The translations under genes were made by a program, and so were the position numbers. A stretch of 50,091 nt of DNA from an uncultured Devosia sp. (lineage in GTDB: Bacteria; Pseudomonadota; Alphaproteobacteria; Rhizobiales; Devosiaceae). Positions 21,176 through 30,857 of this stretch are shown here, piece after piece (positions within the stretch are counted from its first letter, which is position 1; the number at the start of each line of letters is the position of its first letter). The DNA lies in NCBI RefSeq assembly GCF_913055165.1, contig NZ_CAJXJS010000024.1, forward strand, positions 1 through 50,091, read 5' to 3'. The notes under the pieces are model-generated. The model did no database searches. It was given only the letters and a program-made list of their open reading frames with translations, and was not told where the DNA came from.

Positions 21176-21654
21176 TGGCACAAGGGCTCACCCATCTCAA
21201 CGGAAAGGGCGAAGCCCATATCGTTGATATAGGTGACAAAGCGGTTACGCGACGTCGAGCCGTTGCCCAGGCTGTGTTGAGCGGCCGAGCAGAAACCATT
21301 GCCACTATTCTGGGTGGCGGGCTCAAGAAGGGCGATGCCCTGGCGGTCGCCCGTATTGCCGGGATCATGGCGGCCAAGAAGACATCAGACCTCATCCCGC
21401 TCTGTCACCCCATCCCGCTGACCAAGGTCAGCGTCGATATTGCGGGCGATACCGAGACCAGCATCTGCGTTCTGGCCAGTGCCGAAACCACCGGCCAGAC
21501 CGGTGTGGAGATGGAAGCGCTGATCGCCGCGTCAACGGCGGCGCTGACGCTTTACGACATGGCCAAGGCCATTGACCGTGCCATGGTCATTTCCGATCTC
21601 TGCCTTGTCGAAAAGTCCGGGGGCAAATCCGGCGATTTCCGGCGCGACATATGA
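21175..21654 (+). CDS. moaC: Cyclic pyranopterin monophosphate synthase
   Basis: MoaC works with MoaA in the first stage of molybdenum cofactor synthesis, giving cPMP. It has 159 residues. The conserved 'KKTSDLIPLCHPIPLTKV' and 'TGVEMEALIAASTAALTLYDMAKAIDRAMVI' segments are present, with the C-terminal 'L-V-E-K-S-G-G-K-S-G'. The usual Cys in D-M-C-K-A is Ala here (DMAKA). It is tied to trpC by TGATG and to moeA by ATGA. Confidence 0.97.
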   Translation: MAQGLTHLNGKGEAHIVDIGDKAVTRRRAVAQAVLSGRAETIATILGGGLKKGDALAVARIAGIMAAKKTSDLIPLCHPIPLTKVSVDIAGDTETSICVLASAETTGQTGVEMEALIAASTAALTLYDMAKAIDRAMVISDLCLVEKSGGKSGDFRRDI

Positions 21655-22856
21655 GCCTGCTCCCTGTCGATGAAGCCTTGCAGGCCATCCTGGCGCGTGT
21701 GCCCGATGTGACCAGGGAAGAGGTCCGTTTGTCCGATGCGGTGGGCCGAGTGCTCGCTGCACCGGTCATTGCCGGGCATAACCAACCGCCCTTTAACGCC
21801 AGCGCGATGGATGGCTTTGCCATGCGTGCGGCCGATGTCTCGGAGGGCGCGCGGTTGCGCGTGATCGGAACGTCTCAGGCCGGCGCTGGCTATGGCGGCA
21901 GCGTGCAGCCGGGAGAGGCTGTGCGCATCTTCACCGGCGCGCCGGTGCCACCAGGGGCTGACACCGTCATCATGCAGGAAGAGGCGGTGCGGGAAGGCGA
22001 CTTCGTCCGTTTCACCGTGCCGGCCCGTCCCGGACATAGTGTTCGGCCCAAGGGCAATGATTTTTCGACCGGTCAGGTGCTGATTACGTCAGGTACACGC
22101 CTCACACCAATGCAGATCGCTGTTGCGGCGGCAGCCAACCAGGCACGGCTGACCGTGGCGCGCCGTCCCAGCATAGCGCTGGTTGCCACAGGCGATGAAC
22201 TGGTTCTCCCCGGCACCGCCCTCGGCCCCGACCAGATCTTAGCCTCCAACAGCTTTGGTCTCGCGGCCATGCTGGCGCCCTATGCCCGCATCGTCACCGA
22301 CCATGGCATTTTCGCCGACGATCCCGGGCAATTGCGCGAACGCCTTGGCGGGATCCTGAGCGCCGAGCCGGACTTCTTGATCACGACAGGCGGCGCCTCG
22401 GTTGGCGAACATGACCTTGTCCAGGGCGTCCTCAACGACCTTGCCGTGTCGCTCGACTTCTGGCGCATCAATATGCGGCCGGGAAAGCCGCTGATGTTCG
22501 GCACCCGGGGCAGGACGCTGGTCTTCGGGCTGCCGGGCAATCCCGTTTCCGCCATGGTCACCGCCCTGGTGTTCATCAAGCCGGCTCTGCGTGCCTTTCT
22601 GGGCCACGCTGGTCCCCTGCCCTTGCGGCTGCCTCTTGCAGCCCCGACACCGGCCAACAGCGCGCGCCGACACTTCATGCGGGCACAGCTCGTCCATGGC
22701 CCGGACGGAACGATGGCCGCCGATCCCATCAGCCAGATCGACAGCGGCCATACCTCATCACTGGCCGCGGCCGATCTACTGATTGTGCAACCGGAACACG
22801 ATCCCGGAAGGCCGGCCGGCAGTATCGTCGAGGCCTTGCGCATAGACGCCTTCTGA
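21651..22856 (+). CDS. moeA: Molybdopterin molybdenumtransferase
   Basis: MoeA inserts molybdate into adenylylated molybdopterin. It has 401 residues with 'NQPPFNASAMDGFAMRAADV' near 45, 'IFTGAPVPPGADTVIMQE' near 97, the MoCF domain with 'ATGDELV' and 'LITTGGASVGEHDLV' (about 180-270), and 'GLPGNPVSAMVTALVFIKPALRAFLG' before the C-terminal beta domain. The start overlaps the moaC stop. It is the last gene before the lexA promoter. Confidence 0.97.
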   Translation: MSLLPVDEALQAILARVPDVTREEVRLSDAVGRVLAAPVIAGHNQPPFNASAMDGFAMRAADVSEGARLRVIGTSQAGAGYGGSVQPGEAVRIFTGAPVPPGADTVIMQEEAVREGDFVRFTVPARPGHSVRPKGNDFSTGQVLITSGTRLTPMQIAVAAAANQARLTVARRPSIALVATGDELVLPGTALGPDQILASNSFGLAAMLAPYARIVTDHGIFADDPGQLRERLGGILSAEPDFLITTGGASVGEHDLVQGVLNDLAVSLDFWRINMRPGKPLMFGTRGRTLVFGLPGNPVSAMVTALVFIKPALRAFLGHAGPLPLRLPLAAPTPANSARRHFMRAQLVHGPDGTMAADPISQIDSGHTSSLAAADLLIVQPEHDPGRPAGSIVEALRIDAF

Positions 22857-22907
22857 GGCATTCGCCCGCCGCTTGATTTGCGTTTCCCATTAGCTTCCCA
22901 CAAGGCA

Positions 22908-22936
22908 TTGCAGAACATAACTGGAACATGTATGGT
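22908..22936 (+). promoter_or_regulatory. lexA promoter
   Basis: TTGCAG (22908-22913) and TATGGT (22931-22936) have a 17-base spacer that contains the first SOS box, so LexA bound there would block RNA polymerase directly. Confidence 0.65.
22913..22927. promoter_or_regulatory. LexA (SOS) box 1
   Basis: GAAC-ATAACTG-GAAC is a perfect GAAC-N7-GAAC, the complement of the alphaproteobacterial direct-repeat box GTTC-N7-GTTC. It lies inside the lexA promoter spacer. Confidence 0.9.
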
Positions 22937-22937
22937 C

Positions 22938-22952
22938 GTTCCGTCTATGTTC
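22938..22952. promoter_or_regulatory. LexA (SOS) box 2
   Basis: GTTC-CGTCTAT-GTTC is a perfect box in the opposite orientation to box 1, eleven bases further on, overlapping the likely transcription start region. Confidence 0.85.
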
Positions 22953-22974
22953 CGATTCTGGGGTTGTGGGGCCA

Positions 22975-23691
22975 ATGCTGACACGCAAACAACACGAGCT
23001 GCTGATGTTCATCCATGAAAGGATGAAGGAGAGCGGTATTCCCCCGAGCTTCGACGAGATGAAGGATGCCCTTGATCTGGCGTCCAAATCCGGCATCCAC
23101 CGGCTGATAACGGCCCTTGAGGAGCGCGGCTTCATCCGGCGGCTGCCCAACCGGGCGCGCGCGCTCGAGGTGGTCAAGCTCCCCGATTCGATGAACCCCT
23201 CGCTGGGCGGCCGCAAGGCACGGTTCGAGCCGGCTGTCATCGAAGGCAATCTGGGCAAGGTCGCCAGCCCCCCGGCCCGATCCGGCAGCCCGGGCGAAGA
23301 CTATGTCCGTCCGGTCTCCATTCCGGTCATGGGGCGGATCGCTGCGGGCACGCCCATTGAAGCGATCCAGACCCATTCCCATACTATCGCAGTGCCCCCG
23401 GAAATGCTTGGGGCGGGCGAGCACTATGCCCTTGAGGTTCGGGGCGACTCCATGATCGAGGCCGGGATTTTCGACGGCGATACGGTGCTGATCAAGAAGC
23501 AGGAGCATGCATCGACCGGCGAAATCATCGTGGCGCTGGTCGATGATGAGGAAGCTACGCTCAAGCGCCTGCGCCGCAAGGGTGACACGGTAGCGCTTGA
23601 AGCAGCCAACCCCGCATATGAGACCCGCATCTTCCCGCCGGATCGTGTCAAGGTACAAGGCCGGCTCGTCGGGCTGCTGCGCAAGTACTGA
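22975..23691 (+). CDS. lexA: SOS repressor LexA
   Basis: LexA represses DNA-damage genes and self-cleaves when RecA filaments form. It has 238 residues, a typical alphaproteobacterial length. The N-terminal winged HTH begins '[29 protein letters not shown]'; the cleavage site Ala-Gly lies in '[13 protein letters not shown]' (about residue 125), the catalytic Ser in '[15 protein letters not shown]' (about 159) and Lys in '[12 protein letters not shown]' (about 197). ATG at 22975 is chosen over a GTG three codons up because it gives the family N-terminus. Autoregulation follows from the two SOS boxes. Confidence 0.98.
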   Translation: MLTRKQHELLMFIHERMKESGIPPSFDEMKDALDLASKSGIHRLITALEERGFIRRLPNRARALEVVKLPDSMNPSLGGRKARFEPAVIEGNLGKVASPPARSGSPGEDYVRPVSIPVMGRIAAGTPIEAIQTHSHTIAVPPEMLGAGEHYALEVRGDSMIEAGIFDGDTVLIKKQEHASTGEIIVALVDDEEATLKRLRRKGDTVALEAANPAYETRIFPPDRVKVQGRLVGLLRKY

Positions 23692-23692
23692 G

Positions 23693-24070
23693 ATGGGATT
23701 TCCTTCGCCTCAGGAGGCGATGGGCTTTTACGGCGAAACGATCAATCAAGGCCGCTTTGATGCGTTGCTGCCGGTGTTGTCCGAAGATGTCGTTTTCTGG
23801 TTCAATTCAGGTTCGCACAAGGGGATAGCCGCCGCCCGTCAGGCCTTTGAAGCGACATGGGCGGGGATCAACGATGAGCATTATTGGCTGGAGGACCTGG
23901 TTTGGCTCTCCGGGGATGAGGCCTGTGCCTGCTGCATCTACCGATTTCGATGGCGTGGCATGGTCGATGGAAAGTGGATCGAGGGAGGCGGTCGCGGGAC
24001 AACGGTACTGCGCCGAGAACCGCGCGGCTGGGTGATTGTACACGAGCACCTCAGTGCAGAGCCCAAATGA
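23693..24070 (+). CDS. SnoaL-like / NTF2-fold protein
   Basis: This 125-residue protein of NTF2-like appearance runs 'EAMGFYGETINQGRFDALLPVLSEDVVFWFNSGSHKGIAAARQAFEATWAGI', then 'WRGMVDGKWIEGGGRGTTVLRREPRGWVIVHEHLS'. This helix-then-curved-sheet pattern is shared by DUF4440/SnoaL proteins, often small-molecule isomerases or stress-associated proteins; no substrate can be named. ATG at 23693 follows the lexA stop by one base, so it may be expressed with lexA and be SOS-linked (inference). A strong terminator follows. Confidence 0.7.
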   Translation: MGFPSPQEAMGFYGETINQGRFDALLPVLSEDVVFWFNSGSHKGIAAARQAFEATWAGINDEHYWLEDLVWLSGDEACACCIYRFRWRGMVDGKWIEGGGRGTTVLRREPRGWVIVHEHLSAEPK

Positions 24071-24071
24071 A

Positions 24072-24103
24072 AAGGCCCGCCAGACTGGCGGGCCTTCTTT
24101 GTT
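24072..24103. terminator. Bidirectional intrinsic terminator
   Basis: AAGGCCCGCCA-GAC-TGGCGGGCCTT has an 11-bp stem, followed by CTTTGTT rightward and TTTT leftward. It separates the lexA unit from the convergent dehydratase gene. Confidence 0.9.
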
Positions 24104-24120
24104 GCGTGTCGGGCAATGCC

Positions 24121-25929
24121 TCAGTGATTGTCGCGGGGCAGGCCCTCGGTCTGGGCGATGCGCTGGTATTTTTCGGCGGGTTTGAGAATGGCGCCCTCGC
24201 CGAGTTGTCCGACCAAGCCGCGCTGGATTTCCTGCCATGGCGTCTGGTGCTTGGGGAACTTGTAGCCGCCTTCCGCTTCCAGAGCTGCACGCCTGTTGGC
24301 GATTTCCTCATCGGAGATGAGGATATCGGCTTCACCCTTATTGAGATCGATGCGGACGCGATCACCAGTCTTGAGAATGGCGAGATTGCCGCCTGCTGCC
24401 GCTTCGGGCGACGCGTTGAGGATAGAGGGCGAGCCGGAGGTACCCGATTGCCGGCCATCACCAATGCAGGCCAGCGATGAGATACCCTTCTTGATCAGGT
24501 AGGCCGGGGGACGCATGTTGACCACCTCGGCAGCACCGGGATAGCCGATCGGGCCGGCCCCACGCATGAACAGCAGCGTATTCTCGTCGATTTCGAGCGC
24601 CGGATCGTCGATGCGGTGGTGGTAATCCTCTGGTCCGTCAAAGACCACGGCCTTGCCTTCGAACATGCCCGGATGGGCGGGGTCGGAGAGATAGCGCTCC
24701 TTGAATTCCTGGCTGATAACGCTGGTCTTCATGATCGCGTTGTCGAAGAGGTTGCCGCGCAGGACGAGGAAACCGGCCTCGGCCTTGAGCGGATTGTCGA
24801 AATGGCGGATGACCTTGTCGTCCTCAATGGGCGTGTTGGCGCAGTTCTCGCCAATGGTCTTGCCGTTGACGGTCGGGGCGTTCTCGTGGATGAGGCCCTG
24901 CTTCATCAACTCGTTGACCACTGCCGGTACGCCACCGGCGTGGTAGTAGTCCTCACCCAGATATTCGCCGGCAGGCTGCAGGTTTACCAGTAGCGGCACC
25001 TTGTGGCCGTGCTGCTGCCACTCGTCGATATTGAGGTCGACGCCAATATGCTTGGCGATGGCGTTGATATGGATCGGCGCGTTGGTGGAGCCACCGATGG
25101 CGGAGTTGACGACGATGGCGTTGAGGAAGTTTTCCTTGGTCAGAATGTCCGAGGGTTTCAGATCCTCATGCACCATTTCCACGGCGCGCTTGCCGGTGCG
25201 CCAGGCCATTTCCTGGCGGTCGCGATAGGGCGCGGGAATGGCCGCCGACCCGGGCAGCTGCATGCCCAGCGCCTCGGCCAGCGAGTTCATGGTCGAGGCC
25301 GTGCCCATGGTGTTGCAATAGCCGGTGGATGGCGCGGATGACGCGACCAGTTCGATGAACTTTGGATAGTCGATCTCACCGGCGGCCAGCATCTGCCGGG
25401 CCTTCCAAACGATGGTGCCCGAGCCGGTGCGCTCGCCCTTGTGCCAGCCGTTCAGCATCGGGCCGACCGAGAGGGCGATCGCCGGAATATTGACGGTGGC
25501 CGCACCCATCAGCATGGCAGGCGTAGTCTTGTCGCAGCCAATGGTGAGCACCACACCATCCAGCGGATAGCCGTAGAGCACTTCGACAAGACCGAGATAG
25601 GCCAGGTTGCGATCCAGGCCGGCGGTCGGACGCTTGCCGGTTTCCTGAATTGGATGCACCGGAAATTCGATGGCGATGCCGCCGGCCTCGCGGATACCTT
25701 CGCGGACGCGTTCGGCAAGCACCATGTGGTGGCGATTACAGGGGCTCAAGTCCGAGCCGGTCTGGGCAATGCCGATGATCGGCTTGCCCGACTGCAACTC
25801 CTCGCGCGACACACCGAAGTTCATGTACCGCTCCAGATAGAGCGCGGTCATGTCCGGATTATCAGGATTGTCGAACCATGCGCGCGAGCGAAGCTTGCGG
25901 CCGCCGGTGGCGCCATTGTCTGCAGTCAT
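24121..25929 (-). CDS. IlvD/Edd-family sugar-acid dehydratase (galactonate/arabinonate/xylonate type)
   Basis: These iron-sulfur dehydratases turn aldonic acids into 2-keto-3-deoxy acids. The protein has 602 residues; '[21 protein letters not shown]' at the N-terminus and '[14 protein letters not shown]' and '[22 protein letters not shown]' near the C-terminus place it with D-xylonate/L-arabinonate dehydratases rather than true IlvD. Three cluster Cys candidates are in '[12 protein letters not shown]' (about 66), 'TIGCDKTTP' (about 134) and '[11 protein letters not shown]' (about 206). With KDGal kinase and KDPGal aldolase next door, D-galactonate is the favoured substrate (inference). It is divergent from dgoK. 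Confidence 0.88.
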   Translation of the reverse strand: MTADNGATGGRKLRSRAWFDNPDNPDMTALYLERYMNFGVSREELQSGKPIIGIAQTGSDLSPCNRHHMVLAERVREGIREAGGIAIEFPVHPIQETGKRPTAGLDRNLAYLGLVEVLYGYPLDGVVLTIGCDKTTPAMLMGAATVNIPAIALSVGPMLNGWHKGERTGSGTIVWKARQMLAAGEIDYPKFIELVASSAPSTGYCNTMGTASTMNSLAEALGMQLPGSAAIPAPYRDRQEMAWRTGKRAVEMVHEDLKPSDILTKENFLNAIVVNSAIGGSTNAPIHINAIAKHIGVDLNIDEWQQHGHKVPLLVNLQPAGEYLGEDYYHAGGVPAVVNELMKQGLIHENAPTVNGKTIGENCANTPIEDDKVIRHFDNPLKAEAGFLVLRGNLFDNAIMKTSVISQEFKERYLSDPAHPGMFEGKAVVFDGPEDYHHRIDDPALEIDENTLLFMRGAGPIGYPGAAEVVNMRPPAYLIKKGISSLACIGDGRQSGTSGSPSILNASPEAAAGGNLAILKTGDRVRIDLNKGEADILISDEEIANRRAALEAEGGYKFPKHQTPWQEIQRGLVGQLGEGAILKPAEKYQRIAQTEGLPRDNH

Positions 25930-25976
25930 CTTGCCTGTTCCTTGCTAGTCCGCCAGGACGCGGATTGAGGGCCTTG

Positions 25977-26043
25977 GTGAGAACCGTTCTATCACGCGAA
26001 AATTGCCTGTGAATGGGTCTGATGCAAAAAATCATACAAATCA
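25977..26043. promoter_or_regulatory. Divergent control region of the sugar-acid module
   Basis: The 286 bases between the dehydratase and dgoK starts hold no gene. Candidate operators are GTGA-N11-TCAC (25977-25995), TGAT-N7-ATCA (26020-26034) and the half-site ATCATACAA (26031-26039; TTGTATGAT on the other strand), which resembles half-sites of FadR-type GntR regulators of sugar-acid genes. The regulator itself is not in the window. Confidence 0.3.
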
Positions 26044-26215
26044 GTCGTGACTATGCATCCCTGACGGGATATCTGCCCATTCAAGGGGTGGAACTTACTG
26101 GGCGAGATGCGGAAGGGCCCGCTCCCCGCTATTGATGCGGCGGTGGAGACTGGGCTGTTCAAGGGTGACAGCACATTCTAGGGTCGCGCCGCTGCGATGA
26201 ACGAAGGGAACTGCT

Positions 26216-27133
26216 TTGGCTGAGACGATCGCATGGGTTGCGGTGGATTGGGGCACATCCAATCTGCGCGCCTGGGCCATAGGTGAGAGCGGCGTGGAAA
26301 TCGCCTCGGCGACCTCCGACAAGGGGATGGGCAAGCTGGCGCGCGAACAGTTCCCGGATGCGCTCGATGAGGTTCTCGGCAAGCTTGGTGTCGCCGAGCG
26401 CGCACTGGATATCGTCATTTGCGGCATGGCGGGTGCCAGGCAGGGTTGGATGGAAGCGCCCTATCTCGAAGCGCCCACCGACCTTGGTGGGCTGGGCCAG
26501 GGCGCCGTACATCCAGCCGCCAATGACCAGCGGCTCCGGGTTTCCATTCTGCCCGGCGTCTGCCAGCGACAGGGCGGCGAAAACGTCATGCGCGGCGAGG
26601 AAACCCAGCTCCTTGGCCTGGCAACTGTGTCCCCGGGCTATTCGGGACTGGTCTGTATGCCAGGTACGCATTCAAAGTGGGCCCGGCTGGACGGCACGAG
26701 CATCATGGACTTCGCCACCGCCATGACCGGCGAAATGTTCGACCTCCTCAGGACCCATTCGGTCTTGCGCCATTCCCTGGTTGAACCGCTCGCCGGTGAA
26801 GACGGCGACGCGGGATTCGCCGAAGGTGCGGAGACCGGCCTGACCAATCCCGCCGATTTGCTGGGCCAGTTGTTCCGCGTGCGCGCGGCATCGCTGCTCT
26901 CGGGTAAAAGCTCTGCTTGGTGCGCGGGCTACCTTTCCGGCCTCCTCATCGGCACTGAAATTGCGTCGCGCCGCGACCAGATTGCCAGTGAGCCAGTGCC
27001 CCTGATCGGCTCGGAAAAGCTGTGTGCCCTATATGCACAGGTCCTGAACATGGCCGGTGCTGCCGGTCGCCTCGTCAACTCAACCGAAGTCATGCTGGCT
27101 GGACTCAAGGCCGCCCGCACTTCGCTATCCTGA
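26216..27133 (+). CDS. dgoK: 2-dehydro-3-deoxygalactonokinase
   Basis: DgoK phosphorylates 2-keto-3-deoxygalactonate at C6 with ATP. It has 305 residues; 'VAVDWGTSNLRAWAIGESG' is the phosphate-1 loop, 'ICGMAGARQGWMEAPYLEAP' lies near residue 75, and 'VCMPGTHSKWARLDG' near 147 is typical of the family. The start is TTG at 26216, with AAGGGA six bases upstream; there is no earlier ATG and the next GTG would cut into the nucleotide loop. The aldolase gene follows after nine bases. Confidence 0.92.
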   Translation: MAETIAWVAVDWGTSNLRAWAIGESGVEIASATSDKGMGKLAREQFPDALDEVLGKLGVAERALDIVICGMAGARQGWMEAPYLEAPTDLGGLGQGAVHPAANDQRLRVSILPGVCQRQGGENVMRGEETQLLGLATVSPGYSGLVCMPGTHSKWARLDGTSIMDFATAMTGEMFDLLRTHSVLRHSLVEPLAGEDGDAGFAEGAETGLTNPADLLGQLFRVRAASLLSGKSSAWCAGYLSGLLIGTEIASRRDQIASEPVPLIGSEKLCALYAQVLNMAGAAGRLVNSTEVMLAGLKAARTSLS

Positions 27134-27142
27134 GGATTGCTC

Positions 27143-27754
27143 GTGACTCATCGCCATATCATCGCCATTCTGCGCGGCATTACGCCCGATGAGGCCGTAC
27201 CTGTCTGCACCGCGCTGGTGGAAGCAGGTATCACGCTGATCGAAGTGCCACTCAATTCGCCCAACGCTGTCGACAGCATCGGCCAGGCGGCAGATGCCCT
27301 GTCGGACCGCGCTGAAATTGGCGCAGGCACGGTCCTTACCTCAGAAGATGTGCGCGCGGTTGCGGCCGCTGGCGGGACATTCATCGTATCACCAGACACC
27401 AATCCCGAAGTGATAGCGGAAACCGTGCGCCTTGGGCTCAAGTCCTATCCCGGTGTCTTTTCGCCGACCGATGCTTTCTCGGCCATTCGCGCCGGGGCCA
27501 CTGGCCTCAAGTTTTTCCCGGCCGAAGTCCTTGGCGCCAAGGGGATCAAGGCGATCAAAGCGGTGCTGCCGCCTGACCTGCCACTCTATGCCGTGGGCGG
27601 AGCCAATCCCGACAATTTCGACGAGTTCTTTGCTGTCGGTTGCACGGGATTTGGGCTTGGCACCTATCTCTTCAAACCGGGAATGAGCGTGGCCGATGTA
27701 GGCGAGAGGGCGCGGTTAGCCGTGGCCGCATATGACAAGGGAGCCTCGAAGTGA
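27143..27754 (+). CDS. dgoA: 2-dehydro-3-deoxy-6-phosphogalactonate aldolase
   Basis: This class I aldolase splits KDPGal into pyruvate and glyceraldehyde-3-phosphate. It has 203 residues and the KDPG/KDPGal barrel: 'IIAILRGITPDEAV' at the N-terminus, 'LIEVPLNSPNAVDSI' with the catalytic Glu near 36, 'EIGAGTVLT' near 62, and the Schiff-base Lys in 'GATGLKFFPAEVLG' near 125. 'EVPLNSP' instead of the 'E-x-T-L-R-T' of KDPG aldolases favours the galactonate type. GTG at 27143 has AGGA six bases before it; the TTG at 27137 abuts that site. Confidence 0.92.
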   Translation: MTHRHIIAILRGITPDEAVPVCTALVEAGITLIEVPLNSPNAVDSIGQAADALSDRAEIGAGTVLTSEDVRAVAAAGGTFIVSPDTNPEVIAETVRLGLKSYPGVFSPTDAFSAIRAGATGLKFFPAEVLGAKGIKAIKAVLPPDLPLYAVGGANPDNFDEFFAVGCTGFGLGTYLFKPGMSVADVGERARLAVAAYDKGASK

Positions 27755-28626
27755 CGGAAACCGCAAAGCTGCTGGTCGACAGTCAATGTGCACTGGGCGA
27801 AGGGCCCTTCTGGCATGCCGGCCGGCAGGCACTGTTCTGGTTCGATATCAATAATCGCACCCTGTTCGCCGCCAATGCGGATGGAGCGCCAGTGGGTGAG
27901 TGGCACTTCGACGAGATCGTCGCGGCGGCAGCGATTGTCGACAACGACACGCTGGCGCTGGCCGCCGAGACCGGATTGAAGCGCTTCAACCTTGTTACCG
28001 GTAAGATCGAACATCTGGTGGACATCGAGCGGGATGTGACGACGAATCGCACGAATGACAGCCGCGTTCACCCATCGGGCGCGTTCTGGATCGGGACGAT
28101 GGTGAAGGATGAGGGCCCCAAGGACGGGGCCGTCTATCACTATCGTGCCGGCCAGCTGACCAAGATCATTTCCAATGCGGCGATTCCCAATGCCACCTGT
28201 TTTTCGCCCGATGGGAAGACCGCGTACTGGACGGATACGCCGGACCAGAAGATCCTGAAATGTGCTACCGACCCTGAGACCGGATTGCCGGTGGGGGAAT
28301 GGGAACTGTTCGCCGACGTTTCCGAACATCGCGGCTATCCCGATGGGGCGGTGGTCGACAGCGAAGGGTTTCTCTGGAACGCCCGCTGGGGCGGATCCTG
28401 CGTGATCCGCTACACGCCGGACGGGCGCATAGACAGGATCATCGAGGTGCCTGTCAGCCAGGTCACCTGCCCGGCCTTTGGCGGCAAGGACCTGAAACGT
28501 TTGTTCCTGACGACCGCCAACAAGGCAATGTCGGCCGAGCAATTGGCCGCCGAGAAAGTAGCGGGCGGCGTCTTCTACATCGATCTCGATGTCGCTGGTC
28601 AGCCGGAATACCCAATCAAGCTCTGA
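27751..28626 (+). CDS. SMP-30/gluconolactonase-family lactonase
   Basis: Members hydrolyse sugar lactones to aldonic acids. It is a 291-residue six-bladed propeller. Metal-site residues are the Glu in 'ALGEGPFWHAGRQALFWFDI' (residue 18 region), the Asn in 'TTNRTNDSRVHPSGAFWIGTM' and the Asp in 'EHRGYPDGAVVDSEGFLWNARWGG'. GTG at 27751 overlaps the aldolase stop (GTGA) with AAGGGA eight bases upstream. Operon logic predicts galactono- or arabino-lactone as substrate. It is the last gene of the module and converges on comEC. Confidence 0.9.
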   Translation: MTETAKLLVDSQCALGEGPFWHAGRQALFWFDINNRTLFAANADGAPVGEWHFDEIVAAAAIVDNDTLALAAETGLKRFNLVTGKIEHLVDIERDVTTNRTNDSRVHPSGAFWIGTMVKDEGPKDGAVYHYRAGQLTKIISNAAIPNATCFSPDGKTAYWTDTPDQKILKCATDPETGLPVGEWELFADVSEHRGYPDGAVVDSEGFLWNARWGGSCVIRYTPDGRIDRIIEVPVSQVTCPAFGGKDLKRLFLTTANKAMSAEQLAAEKVAGGVFYIDLDVAGQPEYPIKL

Positions 28627-28638
28627 GCGGCCGCCCCA

Positions 28639-30783
28639 CTATCTTTGCGGGACGCGCCATGGTCGATCCAGCGTCTGGATGGCAGGGCGAATATCAAAGC
28701 GCCCTGCCCCGCCGTTCCAGGCGAGCCAGTGGACGCCGCCAGCCAGAAGCTGATGAGGCCCAATCACCTGCCCGCCGGAGAAACAGTGCTGCGGTGGATA
28801 GATACGGGCGATGAGCAGGTCGTGGCGGCCGCAGTCTTCGGCGAAGGCTGCCGCATTGCGCACCACAGCCACGGAATAGTCCGGCGTTGTGACAATGCAG
28901 CCCAGGCTGTCGCACCGTGCTGCCGGATGCGTGCCGGCAATCTCGGTTTGGAAATGGTCGCTCCAGACGTCCACGGCAAAACTGCCGGTGCGCCCACTCA
29001 CCAGCGCCATGCCATTGGCGTCTCGAACTGCGATCGCCTGGGTGGTATCGGCAATCAGGATGTCAGGCCGCGGCTCCAGCCCAAACAGGAGCACTAGCGG
29101 CACGACCGAAGCTGGAGCCAGCAGCCGCCAGCGGCTTTCCAAGAAGGCGAACCACGCCAGGGCGAACAGACCAAGGCCCAACGTCCAACCAGCAAGCAAT
29201 GGGTTACCGGTCCAGCCCTGGCTCCAGGCCGCCACCATCTCGGCGACGTCCACCATGCGGTCGATCCCCCAACCCATGATGTGCAGGCATGGCGCGTCCA
29301 GGCCGAATGGCATGGCCAGCACGGACAAGACGCCAAAGGGCATGATGACGAGCCCAACGAAGGGAAGGGCCAGAACATTGCCGATCACGCCCAATGGAGC
29401 GGTCTGCTGGAAGTGATAGGCCGAGAACAGCAGCGTCGCCAGTCCGGCTATCAGGCTGGTCCAGGCGGTTGCCGCGACGACACCACCGATATGGGCCACA
29501 CGCCCCCGGGGACCGGCCGGATATGGGCGCGGCATTTCGTAAATACCGATCAGGCCGACCACCGCTGCAAAGGACAATTGGAAGCTGGGCCGAAATATGC
29601 TGGCGGGATCGATGAGGATGATAACGATCGCCGCAATAGCCACGTTGCGCATTGTCAGCGCCTGGCGCCCGGCCAGCACGGCGCCAAAGATCAGTGCGAG
29701 CATGAGCGTGGAGCGAAAGGCGGGAACATTGTCGGGGCCGCCAGCGAGAAGCAGATAGAGGAACGCCGCCAGGATACCGACCAGCGCCGCGATCTGCTTG
29801 ACGGGCCAGGCCACCAGAGCCGGCACCGAGGCCAGCGCCAAGCGCAAGAGCCAGAAAATGCCACCGGCGACGATGGACAGATGCAGGCCGGAGATCGAAT
29901 AGATATGGGCCAGCCCAGAAGCCGCCATCACATCACGGGTCTGGTCGCTGATGGCGCTCTGGTCGCCAATGACCATGGCTTTGGCAATGGCCGCGGTCTG
30001 GTCAATCAAAATGGCATCAATGCGCTTACCGATCGACGTGCGAAGGTCTTGAACCAGGCGCGCGAGGCTGACAGCGTCCGCTCCGGACAGGCGGGTGATG
30101 GCGCCGGTTGCTGATCCATAGGCCCCCACCCCCGCGAAATAGGCGTGAAATTGCCCGTCATGGGCACCCGGCAGGACTGGTCCTGGAATGGGCGCCAGCC
30201 GCAGCGCGGCGCGTATGCGGTCGCCGGGTGACAGCTGAAGGTCGGTTGCCAGCAACAGCCGGGCCCGTCGGATCGGAACCTCCCGGGCGTCTTCCAGAGG
30301 AACTATTTCGGAGACGATGACGCGGCTTCGCCCCTGGTCGGCCGACAGTACCTCGTCGATGACCGCCTCATAGGTGCCGTATGCCGGATAAGCCAGCATT
30401 TGCGTGCCGAAGACATGGCCATGCAGCGGCAGCAGGCAGAAACCCAGCCATACCGCGAACAATTGCGTGACAATCCTGAAGGTCGACAGCGATCGCTGTC
30501 CCAGCGACAGAGCGATCGCCAGCAGCGCGGCGATGAAACCTGCAGCGTAATACAAAATGTGGGGTTCGCTGGGGAGTACAGCGTAGAGGATCAGCCCCAG
30601 GATCATGGAAAACGGCAGGAGCACGAAGAGCCGTCGCTGCCCCATCGCGGCGTCTGCCGCCTTGGCAAGATCCTGGTACCATGGGTGAGCACCGCGTCCG
30701 GGCCAGGCAGGTTCGTCGCCTGGCGCTTGCAGCCGCAGCGTCAGTCCAGAACCGACTGCCGAATTTCTTTGCCCAGCCCCCAT
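28639..30783 (-). CDS. comEC: ComEC/Rec2-family DNA-uptake channel protein
   Basis: ComEC carries single-stranded DNA across the inner membrane in competent bacteria. It has 714 residues: an N-terminal membrane/OB (DUF4131) part, then the Competence domain with '[22 protein letters not shown]' near 310 and '[25 protein letters not shown]' near 360, about ten TM segments in all. The C-terminal ~150 residues have paired Cys ('[14 protein letters not shown]', '[12 protein letters not shown]', 'PPQHCFSGG') but lack the D-V-G-Q-G-D metallo-lactamase motif. This short form is common in alphaproteobacteria. It starts 74 bases from the divergent gltX. Confidence 0.9.
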   Translation of the reverse strand: MGAGQRNSAVGSGLTLRLQAPGDEPAWPGRGAHPWYQDLAKAADAAMGQRRLFVLLPFSMILGLILYAVLPSEPHILYYAAGFIAALLAIALSLGQRSLSTFRIVTQLFAVWLGFCLLPLHGHVFGTQMLAYPAYGTYEAVIDEVLSADQGRSRVIVSEIVPLEDAREVPIRRARLLLATDLQLSPGDRIRAALRLAPIPGPVLPGAHDGQFHAYFAGVGAYGSATGAITRLSGADAVSLARLVQDLRTSIGKRIDAILIDQTAAIAKAMVIGDQSAISDQTRDVMAASGLAHIYSISGLHLSIVAGGIFWLLRLALASVPALVAWPVKQIAALVGILAAFLYLLLAGGPDNVPAFRSTLMLALIFGAVLAGRQALTMRNVAIAAIVIILIDPASIFRPSFQLSFAAVVGLIGIYEMPRPYPAGPRGRVAHIGGVVAATAWTSLIAGLATLLFSAYHFQQTAPLGVIGNVLALPFVGLVIMPFGVLSVLAMPFGLDAPCLHIMGWGIDRMVDVAEMVAAWSQGWTGNPLLAGWTLGLGLFALAWFAFLESRWRLLAPASVVPLVLLFGLEPRPDILIADTTQAIAVRDANGMALVSGRTGSFAVDVWSDHFQTEIAGTHPAARCDSLGCIVTTPDYSVAVVRNAAAFAEDCGRHDLLIARIYPPQHCFSGGQVIGPHQLLAGGVHWLAWNGGAGRFDIRPAIQTLDRPWRVPQR

Positions 30784-30857
30784 GCGCCCCCGCCCTTGCG
30801 CTCAAGCCCGCCTATGCTACACACGGCCCGCAATTCCTCAAATCCTTCCGGTTACCA

